Part shown: piece after piece, positions 34,250-41,681 of the stretch
How the letters are laid out: the number at the start of each line of letters is the position of its first letter
Numbering within the stretch: position 1 is the first letter of the stretch
Assembly: GCA_963777285.1 (NCBI GenBank)
Contig: CAVZPR010000001.1
Location: forward strand, 62,001 to 126,000
Reading direction: 5' to 3'
DNA: 64,000 nucleotides
From: JAFARE01 sp963777285
Lineage (GTDB): Bacteria; Chloroflexota; Dormibacteria; Aeolococcales; Aeolococcaceae
Notes under the pieces: generated by a model
What the model saw: only the letters and a program-made list of their open reading frames with translations
What the model was told of the DNA's origin: nothing
Database searches by the model: none
Made by a program: the position numbers and the translations under genes

Positions 34250-34279
34250 GTCGGCGATTCAATCCGTCCTTGGGCTCCA
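34231..34279 (+). pseudogene. tRNA-Thr(GGT) 3' part, decayed copy 2
   Basis: Loop TTGGTAA (anticodon GGT), AGGTC variable loop, TTCAATC T-loop, and CTTGGGC acceptor strand with T-CCA end match copy 1 (4074-4122). The T stem has lost a base and the anticodon stem is broken, so it cannot function. A GAGCTCAG string just upstream looks like a D-arm relic. The marR stop codon lies inside it. Confidence 0.6.
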
Positions 34280-34323
34280 CGTAAACGCGGTCACTCGCGC
34301 GACACCTGGGTTATGTTCGGGCG

Positions 34324-34857
34324 GTGACATCAGGAACGCAGGCGGAGTCGTTTCCCCCGGGCCTCAGCGCTGACACCGGGCGCCGATCCACGCGCTGGCT
34401 GTGGCCGCGTCGCCTCCTCATCGTGATCATGGCGGCGCTCTGCGGCTTGGCGCTGGCAAACGTCTTCGGTCAGCGGGAGACCACGACCCGCGCTGATTCC
34501 TCGACGGCCTCGCTGACGGTCGATTCTCCCGATCATCTGCGCGGCGGCCTCATGTTCACGTCGAACTACGTCATCGCGGCGCACAGCACCATTCACGACG
34601 CACGGCTCGTGCTCGCACCAGGTTGGTGGAATGGGATGACGCTCAACGCAGAGGCGCCGCAGGCGAGCTCCGACGCATCCAATGCACACGGCGTGATCTT
34701 CGACTACGGCCAGCTGAATGCGGGCGACACGACGCCCATCTGGATCTCGTGGCAGGTCAACCCCACGACCTTCGGATACCGCGACACGACGGTGTGGCTG
34801 TACGACGGATCGCAGCTGCTCGTGACCCTGCCGCGAAGCGTTGTGGTGTTTCCCTAG
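34324..34857 (+). CDS. Single-pass membrane-anchored exported protein
   Basis: A 177-aa protein from the GTG at 34324. The N-terminus is cytosolic and basic (RRSTRWLWPRR), followed by one helix (LLIVIMAALCGLALANVFG) and an outer beta-rich domain of about 120 residues. No cysteine or catalytic motif is seen. It ends directly before the ATG of the DUF421 gene (stop codon and start abut), so the two form a pair. I do not recognise the family of the outer domain. Confidence 0.72.
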   Translation: MTSGTQAESFPPGLSADTGRRSTRWLWPRRLLIVIMAALCGLALANVFGQRETTTRADSSTASLTVDSPDHLRGGLMFTSNYVIAAHSTIHDARLVLAPGWWNGMTLNAEAPQASSDASNAHGVIFDYGQLNAGDTTPIWISWQVNPTTFGYRDTTVWLYDGSQLLVTLPRSVVVFP

Positions 34858-35304
34858 ATGGACGTCGTACTCCGGGCGGTCGTCGCCTTCCTCGTTCTGT
34901 TCACCTTCACGAGACTTCTGGGACGTCGCGAGCTCTCGCAGATGCAGCCCTTCGACCTGATTCTTCTGATCGTCGTCGGCGACCTGATCCAGCAGGGCGT
35001 TACCCAGAACGACATGTCGGTGACGGGCCTCATCCTGATCGTCTCGACCGTCGCGCTCCTGCAGACGGGATTCTCGTACCTCAACTTTCGCTCCCGCCGG
35101 CTCCGCACCGCGCTGAGCGGCAAGCCCGTGATCATCGTGGAGGACGGCCGCTACCTCGACGAGAACATGCGACGCGAGCGGCTGACCCGCGAGGACGTCG
35201 AAGAGGAGGCGCGGTTGAGTGAGATCCAGTCAATCGGTCAGGTTCGATGGGCGGTGCTGGAGACGTCAGGACGGCTCAGCTTCATCAAGAAGGAAGGGTC
35301 GTAG
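34858..35304 (+). CDS. DUF421 (YetF-type) membrane protein
   Basis: A 148-aa protein. Two to three helices (VVLRAVVAFLVLFTFTRLLG, FDLILLIVVGDLIQQGV and LILIVSTVALLQTGFSYL) are followed by the cytosolic DUF421 fold with GKPVIIVEDGRYLDENMRR. Typical family features are GRRELSQMQPFDLI and the conserved KP..I..DG. The function of this family in general is unknown; some members affect spore or envelope traits. It directly follows the exported protein gene without spacing. Confidence 0.88.
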   Translation: MDVVLRAVVAFLVLFTFTRLLGRRELSQMQPFDLILLIVVGDLIQQGVTQNDMSVTGLILIVSTVALLQTGFSYLNFRSRRLRTALSGKPVIIVEDGRYLDENMRRERLTREDVEEEARLSEIQSIGQVRWAVLETSGRLSFIKKEGS

Positions 35305-35333
35305 GGAGAGGCGCGCGACCCCAGCTGTTCACG

Positions 35334-36311
35334 ATGCCGGCGCCGACTGATCCCTTCATTGCCGAGCACGGTCGCGAGATCGAGCAGGCCGTGCAGCGAA
35401 TCGCGCCATGGGTGCGAAGAACGCCCGCGCTGCGCACCGACCTCGATGCGCGGCTCGTCCTCAAGCCGGAGAACCTTCAGGTGACCGGCTCCTTCAAAGC
35501 ACGCGGCGCCTTCAACGCGATCCTGCGTCTCCGCGAGCACCGCCGGGACGTCACGGCGGTTTGCTCCGTCAGCTCGGGCAACCATGCACAGGCGGTTGCT
35601 TACGCCGCCGGCACCTGCGGCATCAGCGCCGTGATCGTCATCCCGGAGGGCGCCAACCCGCTCAAGGTCAAAGCCACACGCGCCTGGGGGGCTGAGGTGG
35701 TGAGCGAGGGCGTCACGTTCGACAACCGCGAGGCCTTCGCGGCGCGGCTTGCCACCGAGCGAAACATCCCGATGGTGCATCCCTTCGACGACTGGAACGT
35801 CATACACGGACAGGGAACGCTCGGCGTCGAACTGCTGGAGGACTGTCCCGACCTCACCACCGTGGTCGCCCCGGTCGGTGGGGGAGGCATGCTCTCGGGG
35901 ATTGCTCTTGCGGTGCGTCACGCCTCTCGGAACGTGATGCTGTTCGGGGTGGAGCCGGAGAGCGCCGACGACGCCACCCGCAGCTTCATCACAGGCGCGC
36001 ACCAGCGCTTGGAGCACACGCCCGCGACGCGGGCGGACGGGGTCAAGGTGCTGTCCATCGGCGAGCGCAGCTTCGACGTGCTCGTGCGGCGCCGCCTCGT
36101 GGACGGCATCGTGACCGTGTCCGAGGAGCAGCTGCGCGACGCTGTGAACGAGATCTGGCGCGCGGCGCACCTCTTCATCGAGCCCACGGCAGCGCTGCCG
36201 CTCGCCGCCTTCCGCGCAGGCAAGATTCCCGCGGCCGGCGACGGCTCCGTGGCGCTCGTGCTGAGCGGCGGCAACTTCGACCCGGACGTCGTCCGGGAGA
36301 TCCTGGCGTGA
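35334..36311 (+). CDS. PLP-dependent threonine/serine dehydratase or serine racemase-like
   Basis: A 325-aa protein of fold type II. The catalytic lysine lies in VTGSFKARGA (about residue 55), the substrate loop is SVSSGNHAQAVA, and the phosphate cup is VGGGGMLSG. The C-terminus has VLSGGNFD. The length (325) without an ACT regulatory domain fits catabolic threonine dehydratase or serine racemase. It deaminates threonine to 2-oxobutanoate or acts on serine. It sits 29 nt after the DUF421 gene, with no obvious functional link. Confidence 0.9.
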   Translation: MPAPTDPFIAEHGREIEQAVQRIAPWVRRTPALRTDLDARLVLKPENLQVTGSFKARGAFNAILRLREHRRDVTAVCSVSSGNHAQAVAYAAGTCGISAVIVIPEGANPLKVKATRAWGAEVVSEGVTFDNREAFAARLATERNIPMVHPFDDWNVIHGQGTLGVELLEDCPDLTTVVAPVGGGGMLSGIALAVRHASRNVMLFGVEPESADDATRSFITGAHQRLEHTPATRADGVKVLSIGERSFDVLVRRRLVDGIVTVSEEQLRDAVNEIWRAAHLFIEPTAALPLAAFRAGKIPAAGDGSVALVLSGGNFDPDVVREILA

Positions 36312-36319
36312 TCCGCCGC

Positions 36320-36760
36320 CTATTGGCGCCCTTCCACGAACTTCTTCAACCCGTCGAGCATGGTGCGCCAGTTCGCCGCTGAGCGATCCGCCTCCGCCTG
36401 GTCATGGTTGTTGTCCTGCTCCAGCGACACGTGCGTGACGTCGTCACGCTGCTCGAGGCGGTAGGTCAGGGTGTGATAGTTCTCGGGGCTGTCCGGAAGC
36501 CCCGTCAGCGGGCTGAAGTGGCTCACGCTGAGAAGTTCCTGCGGCTCGAAGCGCAGCACCTTTCCCTTGTCTTCATATGGCTTGCCCTCCCACGCACCCT
36601 TCCAGGTGATGGGGCTGCCGACGGTCCAATCGGTGTCCACCTGGCTGCCGAAGAAGTACTCCGCGATGAGCGCCGGGTCGGTGAGCGCTTTCCACACGTC
36701 GTCCGAGGAAGCGCGGATGTCAACATCCGCGGTCGCGATGAAGTCGGCCATGTCTTGCAC
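36320..36760 (-). CDS. AHSA1/SRPBCC family protein
   Basis: A 146-aa protein (ATG at 36760, or 36751 as MADFIAT). The helix-grip opening DVDIRASSDDVWKALTDPALIAEYFF and the strand W-K-G-A-W-E-G-K-P-Y are typical of the AHSA1 (activator of Hsp90 homolog) branch of SRPBCC ligand-binding proteins. It probably binds a hydrophobic ligand. The gene diverges from a MarR gene across 63 bp holding an inverted repeat, a frequent pairing for such small stress proteins. Confidence 0.85.
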   Translation of the reverse strand: MQDMADFIATADVDIRASSDDVWKALTDPALIAEYFFGSQVDTDWTVGSPITWKGAWEGKPYEDKGKVLRFEPQELLSVSHFSPLTGLPDSPENYHTLTYRLEQRDDVTHVSLEQDNNHDQAEADRSAANWRTMLDGLKKFVEGRQ

Positions 36761-36786
36761 GCTCCTATGATGAGCCTTCTCAGATG

Positions 36787-36801
36787 TATGATCCAGTCAT
36801 A
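36787..36801. promoter_or_regulatory. Inverted repeat, putative MarR operator
   Basis: TATGA and TCATA flank a 5-base spacer, centred between the divergent SRPBCC and marR genes. The surrounding bases are AT-rich for this genome, as expected of a promoter. Binding by the adjacent MarR protein is inference. Confidence 0.45.
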
Positions 36802-36823
36802 TACTTAGCACATCCGGCCATCC

Positions 36824-37414
36824 ATGAGCAAGCGGCACCCTGACGCGCGCCTCGCCAATCTTCTTGGCGCCCTGAGCTTGGGCTTGCACGACGCAGTCGA
36901 CGGGACGCTCGAACGTGAAGGCGTCGACGCCAGGACGGGCGCGGCCCTCGTGGCGCTGCTCGACTTCCTGCCCGACGGCTCGGTGCGTCGCTTGAGCGAG
37001 ACGATCGGCGTGACGCACTCCGGTGCGGTGCGCGTGACCGACCGGCTGGAGGCGTGCGGCTACATCCAGCGCGCGCCGGCGGACGACCTGCGAGCGGTTC
37101 GCCTGCGCCTCACCGCGTCTGGGATGCGCATCGCCCGCCGCATCCGCGCCCAGCGTCATGCAGCCCTCGCATCGGTGCTGGCCGGGCTCACGCGGCAGCA
37201 GCGTGGGGACCTCGCCACCGCCTGCGAGGTGATGATCGCGACGCTGACGCAGCAACGCCTGCGCCAGAGACAGCGCGGTTCGAGCCCGTCCGGCGGCGCG
37301 CTCTGCCGCATGTGTGACTTCGCCGCATGTGAGCGACCTCAGGGACGGTGTCCGGCGGCGCGAACGGCGTCCGCGACCCGTGTTCCGAGGACGCCGAGCC
37401 GGGCGTCGGCGTAG
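36824..37414 (+). CDS. MarR-family regulator with C-terminal cysteine cluster
   Basis: A 196-aa protein. The winged helix has VRRLSETIGVTHSGAVRVTDRLEACGYIQ with wing DDLRAVRLRLTASG. Past the dimer helices there is a tail with four cysteines (LCRMCDFAACERPQGRCP, near 165-182), spaced like a zinc or iron-sulfur site or a redox switch. Proteins of this type occur beside SRPBCC genes. It may sense metal or oxidants. The tail after RCP is low-complexity and may be overextended. Confidence 0.85.
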   Translation: MSKRHPDARLANLLGALSLGLHDAVDGTLEREGVDARTGAALVALLDFLPDGSVRRLSETIGVTHSGAVRVTDRLEACGYIQRAPADDLRAVRLRLTASGMRIARRIRAQRHAALASVLAGLTRQQRGDLATACEVMIATLTQQRLRQRQRGSSPSGGALCRMCDFAACERPQGRCPAARTASATRVPRTPSRASA

Positions 37415-37452
37415 GATCTGCTCGGCTGGACGCCGGCCGGCCAGGAGGCCTC

Positions 37453-38307
37453 ATGACGACTGCATCGCACACAGCGCACGACGATCGGAGCCTCGACGGC
37501 GGCGTGCTGGTGGACCCCGACTGGCTCGCGCGTCACATCGGCGACCCCGACGTTTCCATCGTCGAGGTCGACGTCGCCCCCGCACGTCACGACGAGTGGC
37601 ACATCGACGGCTCCGTGCTGTGGAACGTCTACAAGGACCTGAAGACAGCCGACTACGCGCCCGTCGACGCTGCTGCGGTCGGCCGGCTCATCGCGCGCTC
37701 AGGGATCCGCCCGCAGTCGACCGTTGTTTTCTACGGATACGCGCCGGCGCTCGGCTTCTGGCTCATGAGGCTGTACGGCCACTCCGACGCGCGCATTCTC
37801 AACTGCTCCAAGGACACGTGGCGCGCCGAGGGGCATCCTGTGAGCAGCGTCGCGGCCGACCCGGTCCCCAGCGACTACCAGCTGCCCGCTGCCGACGGCG
37901 GGCTGCGAGCCGATCGAGCAGCGGTGCAGGACGCAATCGACCGGCCGGAGACCGCGATCGTCGACGTCCGGTCAACGGCCGAGTATCGCGGGGAGTGCTT
38001 CTGGCCGTCCGGAGGCATGGACCCGGATGGCCGCGCGGGCCACGTGCCGTCAGCGGTGCACCAGCCGCTCGACGGCCTGTACGACGCCCGCGGCGCCTTC
38101 CGCCCGGCCGGCGAGCTGCGCAATGTCTTCCCAGCCCTCGACCTGGACGCCGATGACGAACTGATCACCTACTGCACGATCGGCGGCCGCGCCAGCACGG
38201 CATGGTTCGTCCTCACGCAGCTGATCGGGCGCGAACACGTCCGTGTGTACGACGGGTCGTGGGCCGAATGGGGACGGACCCCGGACGCGCCCGTCGAGAC
38301 GTCGTGA
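37453..38307 (+). CDS. Thiosulfate sulfurtransferase (two rhodanese domains)
   Basis: A 284-aa protein from the ATG at 37453 with GGAGG upstream. Domain 1 (about 20-140) is inactive-type, with VEVDVAPARHDEWHIDGSV and no CxxGxR loop. Domain 2 (about 150-280) has VDVRSTAEYRGE and the active loop YCTIGGRASTAW (catalytic Cys). It moves sulfane sulfur from thiosulfate or a similar donor to an acceptor such as cyanide or a thiol. The architecture and length match SseA/CysA-type enzymes. Confidence 0.9.
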   Translation: MTTASHTAHDDRSLDGGVLVDPDWLARHIGDPDVSIVEVDVAPARHDEWHIDGSVLWNVYKDLKTADYAPVDAAAVGRLIARSGIRPQSTVVFYGYAPALGFWLMRLYGHSDARILNCSKDTWRAEGHPVSSVAADPVPSDYQLPAADGGLRADRAAVQDAIDRPETAIVDVRSTAEYRGECFWPSGGMDPDGRAGHVPSAVHQPLDGLYDARGAFRPAGELRNVFPALDLDADDELITYCTIGGRASTAWFVLTQLIGREHVRVYDGSWAEWGRTPDAPVETS

Positions 38308-38311
38308 GGCG

Positions 38312-38695
38312 CTAGGCGTCGCGTTCAGCCCAGGAAGGGAGCTGCTGCAACGCCCAGGCGTTGCCGTCGGGATCGCTGAAGCGCACGAAAGATCCCCAGG
38401 GCTGCACGTCGACCTCGCCCACCTCGAGCCCGCGGTCGCGCAGCTCCTGGCGCGCGGCGGCCGCGTCGGCGACGGCCACCTGCAGGCCCTTGACCGACCC
38501 CGGAGGCGCGTCCGTGAGGCCCTCGCCGAAGGCGATCGAGCACGCCGATCCCGGCGGCGTGAGCTGGACGAAGCGGAGCTGCTCGTTGACCCGCTGATCG
38601 TGGTCGAGGTTGAACCCGGCCTTCTCGGTGTAGAAGGCGATGGCGCGATCGACGTCGCTGACCGGGATGATCACGAGCTCCAGCTTCCAGTCCAT
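38312..38695 (-). CDS. VOC (glyoxalase/bleomycin-resistance) family protein
   Basis: A 127-aa protein. It starts MDWKLELVIIPVSDVDRAIAFY and has the C-terminal FVRFSDPDGNAWALQQ box, both typical of the vicinal oxygen chelate fold. The His/Glu metal positions are only partly evident. It may be an isomerase, dioxygenase or binding protein. It converges on the rhodanese gene with a 4-nt gap. Confidence 0.87.
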   Translation of the reverse strand: MDWKLELVIIPVSDVDRAIAFYTEKAGFNLDHDQRVNEQLRFVQLTPPGSACSIAFGEGLTDAPPGSVKGLQVAVADAAAARQELRDRGLEVGEVDVQPWGSFVRFSDPDGNAWALQQLPSWAERDA

Positions 38696-38808
38696 GGGCG
38701 CTTCTCCTCGATGTGGTGCTCCGGATGTCGCCCCGCAGCATCAGCGATGATTTTGCCGAGGTCAAGCCGTCTCGACCGGTGGTGCAGATCCACACAGGGG
38801 AGCGAGCC

Positions 38809-39297
38809 ATGCCACGAGTTACACCGAATCTCTGGTTCGACACGCAGAGCGAGGAGGCGGCACGGTTCTACGTCTCCGTGTTCCCCAACTCGGAGATCCG
38901 CAGGATCTCGTACTACGGCGCAGCCGGCCCTCGCGAGGCCGGGATGGTGCTGACCGTCGACTTCGTGCTCGACGGGCAGCCGTTCACCGCGCTCAACGGC
39001 GGCCCCGAGTTCACGTTCGACGAGGCGATCTCGTTCCTCATCGGCTGTGCCGACCAGAAGGAGATCGACTACTACTGGGACGTACTCTCCGAAGGCGGCG
39101 AGGAGGGGCCGTGCGGCTGGCTCAAGGACCGTTTCGGCGTCTCCTGGCAGGTGGTGCCCGCCGGGCTCGGGGAGTTGCTGTGCGATCCCGATGAAGGGCG
39201 GCGCGACCGTGCCATGCGAGCGCTGCTCGGCATGAAGAAGCTCGACGCCGCCGCGATCTACGCGGCTGCGGACCAGAAGCCGGTCGCCGGCCGCTGA
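38809..39297 (+). CDS. VOC protein, PhnB/3-demethylubiquinone methyltransferase-like
   Basis: A 162-aa protein from the ATG at 38809 (AGGGGAGC upstream). The opening TPNLWFDTQSEEAARFYVSVFPNS and GQPFTALNGGPEFTF and GWLKDRFGVSWQVVP are the hallmarks of the PhnB-like branch of the VOC superfamily. Many annotations call these methyltransferases, but no SAM site exists, so that name should not be used. The function is unknown; it diverges from the other VOC gene. Confidence 0.87.
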   Translation: MPRVTPNLWFDTQSEEAARFYVSVFPNSEIRRISYYGAAGPREAGMVLTVDFVLDGQPFTALNGGPEFTFDEAISFLIGCADQKEIDYYWDVLSEGGEEGPCGWLKDRFGVSWQVVPAGLGELLCDPDEGRRDRAMRALLGMKKLDAAAIYAAADQKPVAGR

Positions 39298-39388
39298 ATG
39301 GCCGCACGTCGCATACGTCAGCCGACGTAGGCGGGGTGCAGCGTCTCGGCGGATGACGGCGAGGCCACGCCGTGCCTACGCTGCCGTC

Positions 39389-40558
39389 ATGTACGGCGGC
39401 GACTGGCCGAGGGCGCGACCACCGGCCGTGTTCCGTGACGTGGTTCCACCGCTGCTCCTGGCGGGTGTCCTCGCGCTGGTCACGACAGCACAGGTGCACG
39501 GCCCGCCCGCGGCGCGCCAGCTGGGCGTGGACGGCTATCTGCTCCTCGCTGCCGCGGCCCTGTCGTTGATGGTGCGCCGCCGGCTCCCGCTGCTCGCGTA
39601 CGGCGCTTCTGCGGCGTTCGCCGGCGCGTTCCTCCTCCTGCATCACCCACCCGGCCCGATCCTCCTGGCGCCGTTCCTCGGGCTCATCGCGTTCATCGCT
39701 TCCACACCGTCCGTGCGGCTCTGGCTGGCCGCGGCGCTGAGCGGCGCGGCGGTCCTCTCGCTGGCCCACGGTATCGGCGACGGCTGGTCGTACGCGGTGG
39801 CGATCTTCGCCGGGGCATGGCTGGCCGTCGCCCTGGTCGTGGGCACGGTGCTCGACGCGCGGCGGCGGTTTCTCGCCGAGGTGCGCGCCAGGTCGCGCTG
39901 GGCGGAGCGCAGCCACGAGGAAGAGGGCCGCCGGCGCATGGTCGAGGAGCGGCTGCGCATCGCGCGCGAGATGCACGACGTCGTGGGTCACAGCCTGGCG
40001 GTGATCAGCCTGCAGGCGGGTGTCGCCGAGCACCTGCTGGACGCACGACCAGAGGAGGTGCGGCGAGCGGTTGCCGCCATCCGTCGCGTGAGCAAGGAGG
40101 CGCTCGGCGAGCTGCGTGCAGAGCTGGCGCTGCTGCGCGGCGACGGCGTGCCCGGCGGCGAGCGACGGCCCACGCCCGACCTCGGCGCGCTCGCAGCTCT
40201 GGTGTCACAGATGCGAGAGGCGGGGCTCACCATCGACCTTCGCGTGCCCGGCGGTCGCGACGGGGTCCCCGAGATCGTGTCGCGGGCCGCGTACCGAATC
40301 GTGCAGGAGTCGCTGACCAACGTCGCCCGGCACGCAGGGCCGCGCGCCACCGCGACCGTGGTCGTCGAGGTGCGCCGCGGCCGCCTCCACGTTGACGTCG
40401 CCGACGACGGCAGCGGCGCGGGCGCAACGCCATCCGAGGGCGCGGGGCTGCAGGGGATGCGCGAGCGCGCCACCGCGTTGGGCGGCTCATTCAGCGCCGG
40501 AAGCAGAGCCGGCGGTGGCTTCGAGGTGCACGCGTCCCTGCCCTTGGGACAGCCGTGA
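39389..40558 (+). CDS. Sensor histidine kinase, NarL/DesK type
   Basis: A 389-aa protein from the ATG at 39389. Five to six N-terminal helices form a membrane sensor. The dimerisation/phosphoacceptor motif is AREMHDVVGHSLAVISLQ (His about 196), followed by an HATPase domain (IVQESLTNVARHAG, DDGSGAG and GLQGMRERATALGG). It phosphorylates the response regulator encoded directly downstream (GTGA overlap). The sensed signal is unknown, as there is no large extracytoplasmic domain. Confidence 0.92.
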   Translation: MYGGDWPRARPPAVFRDVVPPLLLAGVLALVTTAQVHGPPAARQLGVDGYLLLAAAALSLMVRRRLPLLAYGASAAFAGAFLLLHHPPGPILLAPFLGLIAFIASTPSVRLWLAAALSGAAVLSLAHGIGDGWSYAVAIFAGAWLAVALVVGTVLDARRRFLAEVRARSRWAERSHEEEGRRRMVEERLRIAREMHDVVGHSLAVISLQAGVAEHLLDARPEEVRRAVAAIRRVSKEALGELRAELALLRGDGVPGGERRPTPDLGALAALVSQMREAGLTIDLRVPGGRDGVPEIVSRAAYRIVQESLTNVARHAGPRATATVVVEVRRGRLHVDVADDGSGAGATPSEGAGLQGMRERATALGGSFSAGSRAGGGFEVHASLPLGQP

Positions 40559-41229
40559 CCATTCGCATTGTCCTCGCCGACGATCAGGCGCTGGTGCGGG
40601 TGGGCCTGCGCGCGCTGGTCGACGTCGAGGACGACATCGAGGTGGTGGGGGAGGCCGCGGACGGTCAGGAGGCGCTGCGCGTCGTGCGCCAGCTGCGCCC
40701 CGACGTCGTCGTGATGGACGTCCGCATGCCGGTCATGGACGGGCTCGAGGCCACGCGGATGATCGCGGCCGACCCGCAGCTCAACGCAGTCCGAGTGCTG
40801 GTGCTCACCACGTTCGAGATCGACGAGTACGTCTTCGATGCGCTGCGCGCCGGCGCCGGCGGCTTCCTGCTCAAGGACGCCGAGCCCGCGGACCTGCTTC
40901 GGGCGATACGCATCATCGCCGCCGGCGAGTCGCTGCTGTCGCCCACGGTCACGCGCCGCGTCATCGAAGCGTTCAGCGCTGCACCCGCCCCTGTGGCGCC
41001 GCGTGCCAAGCTGCTCGCAGACCTCACCGAGCGCGAGAAGGAGGTGGTGGCGCTCGCGGGCAGCGGCATGTCCAACGACGAGATCGCCGAGAAGCTCGTG
41101 ATCAGCCCGGCGACCGCGCGCACCCACGTGTCTCGCGCCATGCAGAAGCTGGGTGCGCGCGACCGAGCGCAGCTCGTCGTGTTTGCCTACGAGACGGGGC
41201 TGGTGTCGCCGGGCCGGCTGCCCGGATAG
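40555..41229 (+). CDS. LuxR/NarL-type response regulator
   Basis: A 224-aa protein from a GTG overlapping the kinase stop. The receiver has ADD (9-10), VVVMDVRMPVMDG (phospho-Asp 55) and the conserved LLKDAEP. The output domain is a LuxR helix-turn-helix (LTEREKEVVALAGSGMSNDE, then ATARTHVSRAMQKLGARDR). It is phosphorylated by the partner kinase and binds DNA as a dimer. A likely target is the small SHOCT gene 128 bp downstream. Confidence 0.93.
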   Translation: MTIRIVLADDQALVRVGLRALVDVEDDIEVVGEAADGQEALRVVRQLRPDVVVMDVRMPVMDGLEATRMIAADPQLNAVRVLVLTTFEIDEYVFDALRAGAGGFLLKDAEPADLLRAIRIIAAGESLLSPTVTRRVIEAFSAAPAPVAPRAKLLADLTEREKEVVALAGSGMSNDEIAEKLVISPATARTHVSRAMQKLGARDRAQLVVFAYETGLVSPGRLPG

Positions 41230-41357
41230 GCGGAACACCGTACGGCGCTACGACCGCCGGCGTAGCCGCGATTGTCGCCGTCAGGCTGACGACGAGAGCA
41301 CAGAGCGCAGCCGAGCATGGGCACATCGGCCAAACCTCACACACGGAGGAACAGAGA

Positions 41358-41588
41358 GTGCCTGCCTATTGCGGTGGATTCGGGTTCTGGTGGATGTTTC
41401 CGCTGATCTTCGGCGGATTCTGGCTGACGGTCCTCATCCTCTTCGCCTGGCGAGGCCGGGGATGGCGCGCTTCGCATCACTGGGGCGGCCCTGACGCTGC
41501 CGCGGTGCTGCGGGAGCGATTCGCGCGAGGTGAGATCGACGCGGACGAGTACCAGCGCCGGCTTGGCGTTCTCCAGCGGGGTCAGTGA
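41358..41588 (+). CDS. Small SHOCT-domain membrane protein
   Basis: A 76-aa protein from the GTG at 41358, with GGAGGA 7 nt upstream. One helix (WWMFPLIFGGFWLTVLILFAW) is followed by a SHOCT tail (AAVLRERFARGEIDADEYQRRLGVL). Such short proteins are common next to two-component systems in actinobacteria and may modulate a membrane partner. It is followed by a good terminator. Confidence 0.85.
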   Translation: MPAYCGGFGFWWMFPLIFGGFWLTVLILFAWRGRGWRASHHWGGPDAAAVLRERFARGEIDADEYQRRLGVLQRGQ

Positions 41589-41604
41589 ACGACCTGCACG
41601 CGAC

Positions 41605-41632
41605 GGAGCGACGGCTGGAATGCCGTCGCTCC
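41605..41632 (+). terminator. Hairpin terminator after the SHOCT gene
   Basis: GGAGCGACGGC and GCCGTCGCTCC form an 11-bp perfect stem with a 6-base loop, 16 nt after the stop and followed by an AT-richer stretch (CCTATTATT). Confidence 0.7.
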
Positions 41633-41681
41633 GCCTATTATTCGGTGCAGCCGTGCCGTCTTCCCTCCCATTCGAAGCTCG

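Noticed and set aside
38809..39297. Methyltransferase label for the PhnB-like protein
   Set aside because: The sequence is a VOC fold with no SAM-binding motif; the common database name is misleading.
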